A stretch of DNA of 64,000 nt from Strigamia acuminata (lineage: Eukaryota; Arthropoda; Chilopoda; Geophilomorpha; Linotaeniidae). The notes under the pieces were generated by a model. It had not been told where the DNA came from and ran no database searches. It saw only the letters and a program-made list of their open reading frames with translations. The stretch's first letter is position 1. Each line of letters starts with the position of its first letter. Shown in pieces: positions 36,601 to 44,850 of the stretch. The translations under genes were made by a program, and so were the position numbers. The stretch lies in NCBI GenBank assembly GCA_949358305.1, contig OX442314.1:15431060-15495059 (forward strand), read 5' to 3'.

Positions 36601-39600
36601 AAGAGTTAAACCAGCCCAGGATGACCTGGAAAATAGGAAGAGTCGTTGAGATATTCCGTGGACGAGACGGTCGTGTTCGCGCATGTGAGATAAAGTTACC
36701 AGTCGGAAAGAACTTGCGTCGACCAGTACAGCGATTGTGCGTTCTGGAAACTCACGACATGGAAGAGTTGAGTGGTGATACCACTCCGGCCCCAGTGTGA
36801 AAACTGGCGTTGTTAGAAGTAACAAGGTCGCACGAGTTCGAGGGAAAGAGCACGGCGCAGCACAGAGAAGCCAACCTGCAGGAGGTGTTTTTGAGTGATA
36901 TTGGATGACGCGTGACCGGAAGTGCTGTAAAAGTGTCATAAATTATCTTGTTTCACCCTTTGTTCCCCTGAATTTGTACTTGTGACCCCCAGAAATTACA
37001 ATAAACTTGTTCTTAACCCAAAAAAGACATGCTTTATTTCGAGAATTCATAAAAGTTAGAAAAGTAGTAAATTTACACAGTTTTAGTCAAAATTAGTTAC
37101 AAATCGACTTTGCGAATCTTCAAAGTTTATAGAAAAAAAAAATCGCCAGATTCATTCGTTTGACCGCAATTTGTATTATGTGATTTTGAAATGTTAATCA
37201 AGAACACGAACTTTGTTGTGATCAATGACCCCAGAAGTAAATGCTTAAGATAATGTAAATTTCACTCACCGTAGACTGAAATAGGTGCCGTGTGCGTTGT
37301 ATTACCCGCTTTATTGCCAGCAGTACACGCAAACAAGCCTCCATCCTCCACTTGTACCCGACTGATGTTCACGTGGCTAATCACATTCCCATTCATATCA
37401 CTGTATTCTCCTACTCTGATTCGGTCCCCGGGGTGTACAAATGTGTCGTCCACATTCCAAATCACTTTTGGAACCGGAATACCCGCCGCAATACATCGCA
37501 ATGATAAACTCGCGCCAGGATTCAATGTATGCGATTTGAAACCTGATAAAATTTCTGGCGAACTATCTGCAAAACACAACAGTTATTATTAGATTAAAAA
37601 ATGCAACACCTAATCAAATTGTACACAAAGCACAAACTGAAACGTTTTATATACAATTCGATTAAACGGAGGCGCTTCACGAATTAAGTTTTATGATCCA
37701 AACTGAAATTGAATGGCATTTTTTTCACTCAAACAAAAATAAAATAAAATAAATAAAAAGAACCATAAAATTTGACATTTCTAGAGCACCTTAATATTTA
37801 AAAGGAAGAGTTCAGTTTTAAGAATGTCGTTCCTGCAACCAGTCGATGGCAGTTGACCTGCAGTAAGGAAAATGGACGAGGCGTCTTCTCTTCCATTTGC
37901 TCCCAGGAAGATTCCAACTTCCATCTTCCTTAAAGCTGATAAATTTTGTTCAAAACAAAATGGGACCACGAGAAATTTTATGTTTTCTTATTCAGCTTAA
38001 AGATTTCATTTTCAAATAATTTTTTAGCAAATAAAAAAAAAGAAAAAACAACTAAAAAAACAGCGACATGCAAATTAAAATGTGCGCATTGGATCTCTCG
38101 CTCTGGTAATGACTGCGGGCTTAAAAATATATTCCTTGATGAGTTTTCTACGTGAACTCATTGGGAATTTAAAAAATATATATACAAAATAACAAGGCTA
38201 ATTAATTTCAATACGGAACGTCTTTCAGCTAACAAACTAGAGATGAAATAAATAAACATCCAGACTCACCACCGAGCCTTAATTCTGCAGTCGACTGCAC
38301 TGTTTCCACATTATTCGTAACAAAGCACTGATACATTCCAGAATCCTCACGATGGACTCGCTCAATCTGCAACATATCCCTTCGCAAAATATTCTCTTTC
38401 TTTACGTCTCGTCCATCTTTAAGCCAAACCACCGAGCTGATTGGATGTCCTGATATAACGCATGTAAATTTTGCCTTAAGTCCACGGTCCAAAATTTGTT
38501 GAACCGGTTCGATGTGAACCGATAATGGAACTATTAAAGCAAAAAAAAAATAATTTTTTTGATTAATTGAAAAAAAAAAATATTTTTTTTTCGATGTTCT
38601 AAGAGCGACCATTAACGATGAGAGACGTTTCTATTCTTTCCGTGCCCAGACTGTTACTTGCACTGCACACAAATGTTCCTGCGTCTTCAGGTTGTACATG
38701 ATCGATAATGAGCAGTCCGTGCACCTGGTGCAGTCGCGATTCGGAGATGGCAGTTACCTGTTGACCTGAATCCACTTTGTGGTGCCAGCTGCGAAAACAA
38801 GTTGCAAATATTCAGTACCTGTGGTGTGTGTTCATCACTTCAACACAATGACGTAAACATGTTTTGCACCCAAGTTACTACTAATATAAAATGTGCGAAT
38901 ATTTTCATTTTCAATCTCAGATTAAAATATTTTTCTTTCATTGTATGTCATTCATTCTTATCTTCATTTATTTCCTTGTCATCCTTACCATCTTATCTTG
39001 TCTCATTAAACATCTAAGACGACTTTCAAAAAGGATGAATGTTCATTTAACGATGAGGAGGGGGGAAAAGACTGTATCGGACGACAACTGACCTGTAAGA
39101 GGGCGCTGGATGGCCCTGAGCCGCACAAGCGAGGACGACCATCTCGCGCTCTTTGGCTTGGACTATTGATTTGCCGTCAGTAATCCTCGGGGGAACGCTT
39201 CCGTTGGGATCTGAATAATTACACACAAGCACCAATTGTAGTAGCAATAAGAGAATAAAAGAAAAAAAAAAACTTTTTCACGATGGATTGTATTGAGTTA
39301 CTCGTTACACGTTAAAGACGTGAGGAAAATACGAAAAAAGTTAAACAAACAACGTTAAATCTTTAAATAGTTTCAGCGGTGTAATGAAAAGAAGATCATG
39401 TTGCGAAAAGGAAAGAGGAAGACACGCTGCGCGAGTAGTTGTTGTTGTTTCAGCTGACATGTTATTTTTGCTTTTATGATATGGTGCGTGAATTCAAAAA
39501 GAGAAACATTTTCACGGGTTGTTCAAAACAAAAACCCTCTAAAAGCAATATACAGAAAAAACGAAGCATGAAACGTGTTTAAAACGCGTTTCGGCTGAAT

Positions 39601-42600
39601 CTATTTTCGATTGCAGTTGCTGAAAGAGAGCTTATGAATGACAAATTGGGAAACTTGATGTGTCCACGTGATTTCACGCTTCCCATTTCATGCAGGAATG
39701 AGAAAATATCCTGATATAATCAAAATAATTATTAGATTTAGTTCTAGCATCTTTAGTTTCAGAGAAAAGTTAATAAAACTATTGGAAATAATGCTACCAG
39801 TAAGAAAAATATCCAAAATATATATAAAAAGAAACCGCTGCACAAGAAATTCACCTGTAACGACTAATTTCCCAGCAGTTGCGCTCAGCTTGGCTTCTCC
39901 ACTTAACCAATGAACAGTCCGACAATGATACGTATGTAATGCATCTTGGGTACTCACATTGTGAATGTACAATTCTCCAGAAGGCAAAACGAAAAATTTA
40001 GAATCTATAAGAAAAAAATAAATAAAAGTTAACTCAATTTAAAAATATTTACTGATATTTACGGTACGGCTCTTCATGAATACGTAATGAAGAGACAAGA
40101 AAACACATTTGTCTCATACATTATAAAGTAAAACATTTTTATGAGCAGACAAAAATCCATTACCAATGGATTTCAGCAACTGAATAAAACAACTGCACTG
40201 TAATTTAAGTAAGAAACAGGAAATGGACTATTGTAAGCCACTTGCGGTACATTTTAAATGTGATTATCTCGAACAATTAACAATTAAATGCAGAAAATTA
40301 CTTGGGATTTCTCGTTGCATTTGCATTACTGTTTGCTACAAGCAGTGAATGGTTTTATGACTAAAGAAAGTTAGAAATACGATAGGAATTTCGTGCAAAG
40401 TGGAATTCCAAAGTCGTGTTTACAAAATAAACATCAGAGGTAATGGAATTTCATTGGCATCATTTTGCCTGCTACGCGCATTCCTGAACACCCAAATAAT
40501 TTGCTTACCTTTCTTAACGTCAGTTTCAATATTGTCCACCGAATTGCGCACCCATGATGTTACTGTCACGTAGTCGGCTACGAAACTTGGAATTTGGCAC
40601 TTGAGAACTGCGGTATTTTCCCGAATAACGTATTCATCGTACACCTGTGCGTCGTAAGCTTGAAGAACAACTGTAAACAGCAAAAATTAATTTAAAAATA
40701 TTCAATATCATGTGAAATAATAACAAAGAATGAAATCAAAACATTCCTCTCTATTTTTTACTATAAAAAAATGTTCCTTGTGAATTTTAAAGTTATTTTT
40801 AATATTATTAATTCTTTTTTATTTTTCGATTTTTTTTTCTAATTCATTCCATTAGTCAAAACCTTAAAAACAAAAAAAAAACTTAAGATATGGATTCCCT
40901 TGAAGGCTGCGATCAATTAAATTCTTTGATGCGAAGCTATAAACATTCTAATTTCATATCGCTAGAGACAAAGAACTTGGCATTTTTAATTTAAAAGTTA
41001 AATCTTACCGAGTGAAGCATAAAATATTTGAAAATGTTAAAACATAAACAACTCAAGCCGATTTGGACAAGCGTATTCAAAATGCAAACAAGATGCAGAC
41101 TAAATTTAATATTCACCAACTTTGAACATAAACATGAAAATCAAGCAGAGAAAACATCCTCTTAAAACAATCTGCGTAGATTAACTAATACGACAAAAAC
41201 ACCCTAATAAAATGCAATAGTAAAGTTCTCCAGAGCATTCACATGGTAAGAGGACTCTTCTGACCCCTTTACTAACAGAAAATTAGAACAGTAATGGGAA
41301 TTTTATCACTTCAATTCATCAAACCAATTTCCCATCGCTTTGAGAAGGAAGGAGGATTTTGTAGGCTGAGAAAAAAGTCTGTACTTTCGAACTGCTCTCA
41401 GCCAAAGCTCAATAGGATGCACTGGCTTACAATTTATTTTTAAAGTAAAAAATTGGACTTAACGGTAAATTTAAAAAAAAAAGAAAAGGAAAGATAAATC
41501 TTCTGGAAAGATTTAGAGTTAAATTTTATTTTTATTTTCTGCTGCATGTGAATATTCGACTACATCGACCATTAATCATAAAGACATTTGGAGTAATTTT
41601 TTCCACGTGTTTTTAATACTGTAGTGAATAATTTCAAAATTCAATGCATTCTCTTAAGGGGAGTTTGTATGTAACTGTATTTTAAATTCATAAGTTTTTA
41701 CGTCCGTTTTTTTCCATGAAGCTGAAAAATGAGTACGCACTGCACACAAAAAGGGCAATAAAGAGTTTGTGTTTTCATTTATTCCTTTTTCCTACACCCA
41801 CTTTATACTTTTTTTGGTCATTAAATTCTACTTAGTATACCATTTTAAATTTTTTAAATTAAAAAAGAAACTAGCTCAATTTTTATAATTTAAAAAAAAA
41901 AAAAAATTGAAAAACCTGTGCAACTCTCGACGAAAAAATTCCACACAGACTCAATCCATCAACAACATAAGTGAAATAAGACTTTTCTACGTGAGACGAA
42001 TATCATTAGGATTCATGCGACAAAATGGCACCGAACTCAAAAGCGAAAGACGAGAAAAAAAATATAAAATAAAAAAGATGGATTGATGAGAAATGTGCAT
42101 ACAGGAATAAATGACTCGCAAAAAAAATGCTTGGTCCATTTTTATGTCTAATTTGATTTGAAAACGCACTATGACTGACATCCTAAGATGTTTTTTGGTT
42201 ATATCACATCAAATTCCAGTCTGTGTAAATACCCCTGGAATGATTTTAGTATTCTTGGAGATTACGTTTTCAAAAATAAGATTTTTAAGTGCAGATTTAA
42301 AGTAAAAAGTCTTTCATGACATGTCAAAAACTTAGTAAGAAAACAAATGAGAAGGAAAAGCAAACATTGATCACTCATCATGCAGAAATGAATGTCAAAA
42401 CAAGAAATGGGAAATGTGAATCAACCTCTTTTTTTTCTCTTTTTGTTTCTTTCCTATTTTCCCGATGCTTTTAAAACCCCTACCTAAATTCGTTTACTTT
42501 CAAGATGATGATCAGATCCAACATGCAGTTTTGGCGGAACTTCAAAATGCAAACTTTCTAAAACCACAATATCTTTTACAAAATAGGATTCCTTGATAGA

Positions 42601-44850
42601 AAATGCAAGCGCAAATGTGCAGACGTTTTCAATACCCACAATACCACTTGCAGAAGCTTATCACTTCCCAAAATGCCTCTGTATTTATCTCTCAATATCG
42701 ATTCACTGATAGACCACAAGAGAGGCTGAATCCACACACTGGCCAAACGGTCATAACTTTCACTTGCCAAAGCATATCTTTCCGATTCTTCAGCACGGCC
42801 ATTAGACACAGACCATGAGACCCAACCAGTGTGCAAAACTTTTTTCAATTAACCGAGAGAATATAAGGAATAAATGTAATTAATTCACTCAACTGACAGA
42901 ATAATTTGCACTAGTGGAATCTCTTAATGCAAAAAATTTCACTAAGTCGTTAAGTTCATTCCTGGTTTGATTGAAAAATCAAAAAGGCACTTAGCCACTC
43001 TCTTTGTTGCCTAAAGATAATGGAGTTAATAAGCACAATTCCGGTCATTATTAAGCAATTGCATTCAAATGTAAATTGATTTAGTTGAGTATTCAAGGGA
43101 CAATAAATGTAATGTTTTTAATACGGAGGCAGCAAATAGTTGGCCTACACGAGAAACTAGAAACTATTCAAATTTAAAAATTCCAGATTTTCAGCATTTC
43201 TCGAACTCTTGCAAGAAGAATTTCTTTATTTCTTTTTTGTTTACTAGCCAACTAATTCAGAAACAAAATCAAAACCGCATTTTTGCAGGTAGAAAAAAAA
43301 ATAAAAATTTAGTTTCCCAATTGTGGGAATCTCCACATTATTTCTAGGAAACTCGTACAGTATTTCAGAAAATTGTTGCCAAACCAATTTCGCTCGATTA
43401 TAAACTGTCTTTTACTAGAATAAAAATCGCAACCAAATCGGACATTCCTAAGTCTGTGCGGTTTGCTGGTGAGGTGAACCCCATCTTCTTGATTCAGTTC
43501 TCGAATATCTTCCTCTTCATGAGTTGGAAAATGATTTTGCCAAAGCGGTTTACAACAGAAACCGCAGCTCCGGACAAACTACAGACAGCATCTCACTGAT
43601 ACATAAACGCATGTTGACATCCTCCTAAGAGGATTGTGACCACATTGTATCAAATCCCGTCAACCTATGGCTAACACAATGAAAACCGTATTACAATTTT
43701 GAAAACATCCACTCACTTCACTTCGTACTTTCGCCAGCCATCAAATTTATTTTCATATAATCTCATTTAACATTTTTTTTATCCTTCTCTTTCATATAAA
43801 ACCAAATCACCATTATCATCAACTTCGTAATCTCTTGACATACGCAGCTAATTTCATTATCAATGCAAGTCTAATGACATGACATTTTTCTTGCTAATAA
43901 CTATAATTCAAGTGACCAATATTCCTCTCGAAATTTGCTCAATAAGCTATCGTCTTTAATCATAATTATTATGTAATACGTTCCTCATATCATATTGTAT
44001 TTTGTCATTAACTCCTTGTCAATATGAGCACAAGCAAAATTGAAATTTTCTATGCGCAAACTCATAAACTTATTAACTTAGAAGCAAAAAACTTTTAAAT
44101 TCCAGCATTTTTCACATTAATCTTTCATCTTTCGGCTAATGCAATAAATAATCCACAAGATAATGGTTTTAAAAATCGGCGGTCAAACAAAATTCTTTAT
44201 TTTTACAATTGTTGCCACATGGAGTTAAAACCCAAAGAAAAGAAAAAGTCGAAAATGGAAAAGATGGCAAAGCAAAGGAGGTTGAAAAGCTATGGGGCAC
44301 TGATTTCGCGCTCCAATGGCTTCGTTTCTCCACACTATGTGCCATCAAAAGTGAGTTGCTTCAACAACTTAATAAATAATTCAACGAATGCACAACTGCG
44401 TGCTCAGCTCACATTGCCATCTCTTTTTCACTCCAATTCAAAGTGAATGTTGCTTTTCAAAAGTTAAAAGCTCCTCCTCCACCCCTCAAACCTTCCCCTA
44501 TCATGTCGCCTTCATTAAATCATGCTTACCTGCTCGCACTTGAACTGTGCGACTGATGATTGTGCCGTGTGGATTAACGGCGCGACACCTATACACGCTC
44601 GAATGCACTTCAGCTTGGTACTGATCGGCACCGAACGGCGGGAACACGAGTGTGGCGTTGGGCAAAACCAGTCGAAGTTGACTCACGTTCGTCACGGGTA
44701 AAGACGTTGCTGCGTGAATCCACTGAACGACTGGCAAAGGGTTACCATGAGCCGAGCACTCCACTGAAGCGCCTGTCGAATTGGAAAAATCTACTGAATT
44801 TGGTGGTTGGTAGATGAACACGGGTCCCATTGGGTCAACTGTAGAGTTCC
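20552..44850 (-). CDS. Dscam-family cell adhesion receptor (Dscam-like paralogue), 5' exon missing
   Basis: Thirty-four exons join in one frame on the minus strand, giving about 1,819 residues from Ig1 to the stop at 20552-20554. The order is nine Ig domains, four FN3, a tenth Ig, two FN3, a transmembrane helix and a cytoplasmic tail of about 205 residues. This is the diagnostic Dscam layout. The first exon found starts in phase 1, so an upstream exon with the start codon and signal peptide is required; I did not find it. The family mediates homophilic adhesion, dendrite self-avoidance and axon guidance, and in arthropods also immune roles. Ig2, Ig3 and Ig7 are encoded by single exons rather than the mutually exclusive arrays of hypervariable Dscam, so this is probably a Dscam-L type paralogue. 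The intron between Ig5 and Ig6 (8.7 kb) contains two mobile elements. Domain blocks are listed separately. Confidence 0.93.
21857..22958 (-). CDS. Dscam-like: Ig10, FN3-5 and FN3-6 exons
   Basis: Ig10 is 22844-22958 plus 22629-22783 ([18 protein letters not shown]). FN5 is 22466-22567 plus 22221-22406 ([11 protein letters not shown] and [17 protein letters not shown]). FN6 is one exon, 21857-22153 ([12 protein letters not shown] and [15 protein letters not shown]). An Ig domain between FN4 and FN5 is specific to the Dscam family among large Ig/FN receptors. FN6 is read to the phase 1 donor at 21856; reading through instead would stop eight codons later. Confidence 0.92.
23017..24798 (-). CDS. 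Dscam-like: FN3-1 to FN3-4 exons
   Basis: FN1 is 24673-24798 plus 24429-24599 and FN2 is 24295-24365 plus 23991-24237. FN3 is 23787-23933 plus 23455-23619, and FN4 is 23254-23393 plus 23017-23173. Each domain shows the tryptophan near its start ([35 protein letters not shown]) and the later Tyr block ([54 protein letters not shown]). The intron in FN2 is 57 nt with no stop in frame. The intron after FN3 uses a GC donor (GCAAGT). Confidence 0.93.
24868..28597 (-). CDS. Dscam-like: Ig6 to Ig9 exons
   Basis: Ig6 is 28487-28597 plus 26770-26931 and Ig7 is 26424-26711. Ig8 is 26218-26337 plus 25487-25651, and Ig9 is 25072-25213 plus 24868-25016. Typical Ig C-strand and F-strand motifs are present, such as [13 protein letters not shown] in Ig6, [19 protein letters not shown] in Ig7, [17 protein letters not shown] in Ig8 and [19 protein letters not shown] in Ig9. 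Ig7, the third variable domain of insect Dscam1 and the alternative exon pair of fly Dscam2, is one exon here. Its flanking introns are only 58 and 86 nt, which leaves no room for alternatives. Confidence 0.93.
26932..28486. other. Intron within Ig6 of the Dscam-like gene
   Basis: This 1.55 kb is somewhat less AT-rich than the other introns. A short GAAA tract lies at 28363-28380. Open frames around 27190-27855 have no domains and lack supporting splice sites. Nothing else is recognised. Confidence 0.55.
29432..29504 (+). other. tRNA-Ser-like Pol III promoter segment (left arm)
   Basis: Box A is TGGTCCAGTGG (29439-29449) and box B is GGTTCAAATCC (29482-29492). GGTTAAGGCAATGGACTAG recalls the D-arm and anticodon-arm start of serine tRNAs. 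The 3' side of the anticodon stem and the acceptor stem do not pair, so it is not a functional tRNA. T-runs from about 29509 would end Pol III transcription. Confidence 0.7.
29675..29746 (-). other. tRNA-Ser-like Pol III promoter segment (right arm)
   Basis: This is the inverted copy of the left-arm segment, with box B complement at 29686-29696 and box A complement at 29729-29739. It differs from the left copy at three or four positions, for example GTTAAAGC for GTTAAGGC. Confidence 0.7.
31174..31502 (+). repeat. 5' LTR of BEL element
   Basis: The 329 bp run from TGTGAAAACTGG to CTTCAAA. It contains an AATAAA at about 31378 and a polyadenylation and transcription start context typical of LTRs. 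It is the same length as, and apparently identical to, the 3' LTR. Confidence 0.95.
31503..31520 (+). other. Primer-binding site
   Basis: TGGTGCCGAAACCCGGGA directly follows the 5' LTR. It is complementary to a tRNA 3' end terminating in CGGCACCA. The tRNA species cannot be named from this alone. Confidence 0.8.
31602..36800 (+). CDS. BEL/Pao gag-pol polyprotein
   Basis: This single frame encodes 1,732 residues starting [11 protein letters not shown]. The order of domains is gag-like (DUF1759 type, [12 protein letters not shown]), zinc knuckles [14 protein letters not shown] (344-357) and [14 protein letters not shown] (374-387), and an aspartic protease with D455 in [10 protein letters not shown] (DGG rather than DSG). 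Then come reverse transcriptase with YVDD at 877-880, RNase H with D1053 in LFCDAS, and an HHCC-integrase with D1425 (VGVDFAGPL), D1484 (YSDNALTF) and E1534 (WERMVKS). A C-terminal DUF5641-like region contains GDVVLVEE. All catalytic residues are present and no stop or frameshift interrupts the frame, so it may be autonomous. The stop codon lies 3 nt inside the 3' LTR. Confidence 0.95.
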   Translation: MDALDRLRAQQATSREGAKRLCNAVLVELANVAPEILALKRLKNQLLAKSEQLTALDDKISPMIVTRADLEKEESDNEDFRELIIDSLTDIEVKLEELLRPPAPVIPPAIPIGGSATSNSGEGTIKLPKLVMRNFSGNPVEWSKFWSNFELSVHGNGSLTAKAKFVYLNSVLEGTAATVVHGLKISDENYETAVTLLQNRFGRKEVIVNAHIQTLMKLKPVKRVSDLVELRRLYDTCELHIRSLETEEIDTATFGIVLCPLIRNAVPDVIALDFARKNKENTHDMKLFLEFFRAELELREEHVAVSDQTEKPAAKTFVDYKKPTRNDKIASANALTTNVSSSSCVFCDDASHKKEDCPLNIPDRLKRCMTKRTCFRCLGSKHMARSCPQKEKCVNCERFHHILLCETPTTKPETVLVSTLTAAAITAENTDLFLQVLMTNVESNCKTKAVQCMFDGGSHRSFISQKLVNELDAQVVGKQNMQISSFGDSKTESVCRRRVKVTLRNITDTNKFIDLELIEVPRITHSVARQSGPNVREMLRKHKIALNIDQMSTQQDEVAILIGADHFWRIVTGESKRLDEGLMCLHTSLGWTIHGAIRSQDETVRQSATHVNLVQYEDRLDHLLQRFWELEAVGIPHETLTSAQDEDDQAVAKFKESINWTGERYEVRLPWLLDKSELDSNYQIALKRLWNLVRKFKQNPDLYHRYKKVLDDQKIAGIIETAPEVANQTGCYYLPHRPVIRERRSTTKLRIVYDASSHAQKSRSLNDCLFTGPNLLPELINALLFFRQFIVALIGDIKQAFHQILLALADRDAVRFLWIADGWDVEGPIVLEILRQTRVLFGASPSPYLLNGTIQHHLEQYADRFPELIMKLLKRFYVDDFLNSEKTTTEAIDVYKKTSTIMLEANMELVKWYSNSPVLREQFAADHPTATFEDEQKVLGLKWNGVRDDLSLELEDVRATLERDSNTKRQVIQLVAQIFDPLGFASPFTVSGKLFFQQLWKLQIGWDNRVPLELIEQWEKWKVQLPLLEHIRVPRHFGLDADLNNHEIHLFCDASPLAYGVVAYNRVRHPNGSCNVFFILSKCRIAPIKTITLPRLELMGALLLARIAHRLKQFTTAKVTAWTDSTIVLCWLNEKRKAIPFVARRVEEIQIHVPFSSWRHCPGVQNPADLLTRGIDAEALIQANTWWNGPEWLVKDENEWPDIKIDENSDEIDSEDYLAAAAVIPEPPLMDEPSKYGSWRRLVRVTGWVQRFVKNTRDKVRNGAPLTVDELSAAELYWLRVMQQSNFATELAALSHRQEFAHNSFLNKVSCYIDENGLMRLNTRLRWAKIDSNMKNPYVLPSNHILTTLIVSEAHQRIFHGGLGETLAEIRQKFWMPKLRRTVKSVLHKCFVCKRVQGRFVRQTESSLPPDRVTQAEPFQVVGVDFAGPLYQRSGEKCYIVVFTCAVVRAVHLELVSSMNTERFIQALKRFFARRGVPSTIYSDNALTFKRTEKELCVLLNAVRGEQIQGFLTERGVKWQYIVERAPWWGGFWERMVKSTKSSLKKVLGKSSLDFEELTTILSEVESCINSRPLSYVYTEDEDSHPLTPAHFLVGKRSCTLPDPSQKTIQQLPSTSVTILKRWKLRQLKLGHWWTRWQKEYLTELRVHRKNDKNSREVKQGDVVLVEELNQPRMTWKIGRVVEIFRGRDGRVRACEIKLPVGKNLRRPVQRLCVLETHDMEELSGDTTPAPV
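36796..37124 (+). repeat. 3' LTR of BEL element
   Basis: This 329 bp copy of the 5' LTR begins TGTGAAAACT and ends CTTCAAA before the GTTTA target duplication. The last codons of the polyprotein overlap its first bases. Confidence 0.95.
37270..44850 (-). CDS. Dscam-like: Ig1 to Ig5 exons
   Basis: Ig1 is 44530-44850 and contains the Dscam signatures [13 protein letters not shown] and [11 protein letters not shown]. Ig2 is 40509-40670 plus 39855-40004, with [12 protein letters not shown] and [12 protein letters not shown]. Ig3 is 39093-39210 plus 38610-38788, Ig4 is 38270-38530 and Ig5 is 37270-37566. Nearly all boundaries are phase 1, with conserved Ig cysteines on both sides of each domain. 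The donor after Ig3 (GTCGCT at 38609) is weak. Introns flanking the second half of Ig2 and the first half of Ig3 (304-644 nt) have no second copy that I could see. In dipteran Dscam1 these are the variable positions and form the homophilic-binding horseshoe. Confidence 0.92.
40671..44529. other. Intron between Ig1 and Ig2 of the Dscam-like gene
   Basis: This 3.86 kb is AT-rich, with many A/T homopolymers. No alternative Ig exon, transposon end or RNA gene was recognised. A plus-strand frame at 44219-44446 is lysine-rich at its start and has no domain; I treat it as chance. Confidence 0.6.

Larger units (their letters stand above)
31174..37124 (+). mobile_element. Full-length BEL/Pao LTR retrotransposon
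   Basis: This 5,951 bp element has two 329 bp LTRs, a primer-binding site and one long gag-pol frame. It is flanked by a 5 bp target duplication GTTTA (31169-31173 and 37125-37129), the usual length for the family. By eye the two LTRs are identical, which indicates a very recent insertion. It is inserted in a Dscam-like intron, antisense to that gene. No envelope gene is present. I saw no obvious polypurine tract right before the 3' LTR. Confidence 0.96.
28598..37269. other. 8.7 kb intron between Ig5 and Ig6 with two inserted elements
   Basis: It holds the tRNA-like palindrome (29077-30101) and the BEL/Pao element (31174-37124), both annotated separately. The remaining pieces, 28598-29073, 30105-31168 and 37130-37269, show no coding or structured features. 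Removing both elements would leave an intron of about 1.7 kb, so most of its length is insertion. Confidence 0.8.

Noticed and set aside
31628-36939. Many minus-strand frames across the BEL polyprotein
   Set aside because: They are reverse-frame shadows of the gag-pol frame.
38789-40508. Arrays of alternative Ig2/Ig3 half-exons in the Dscam-like gene
   Set aside because: I looked in the introns around both exons and saw no second copy of the Ig half-domain signatures. Short or diverged copies cannot be fully excluded by eye.
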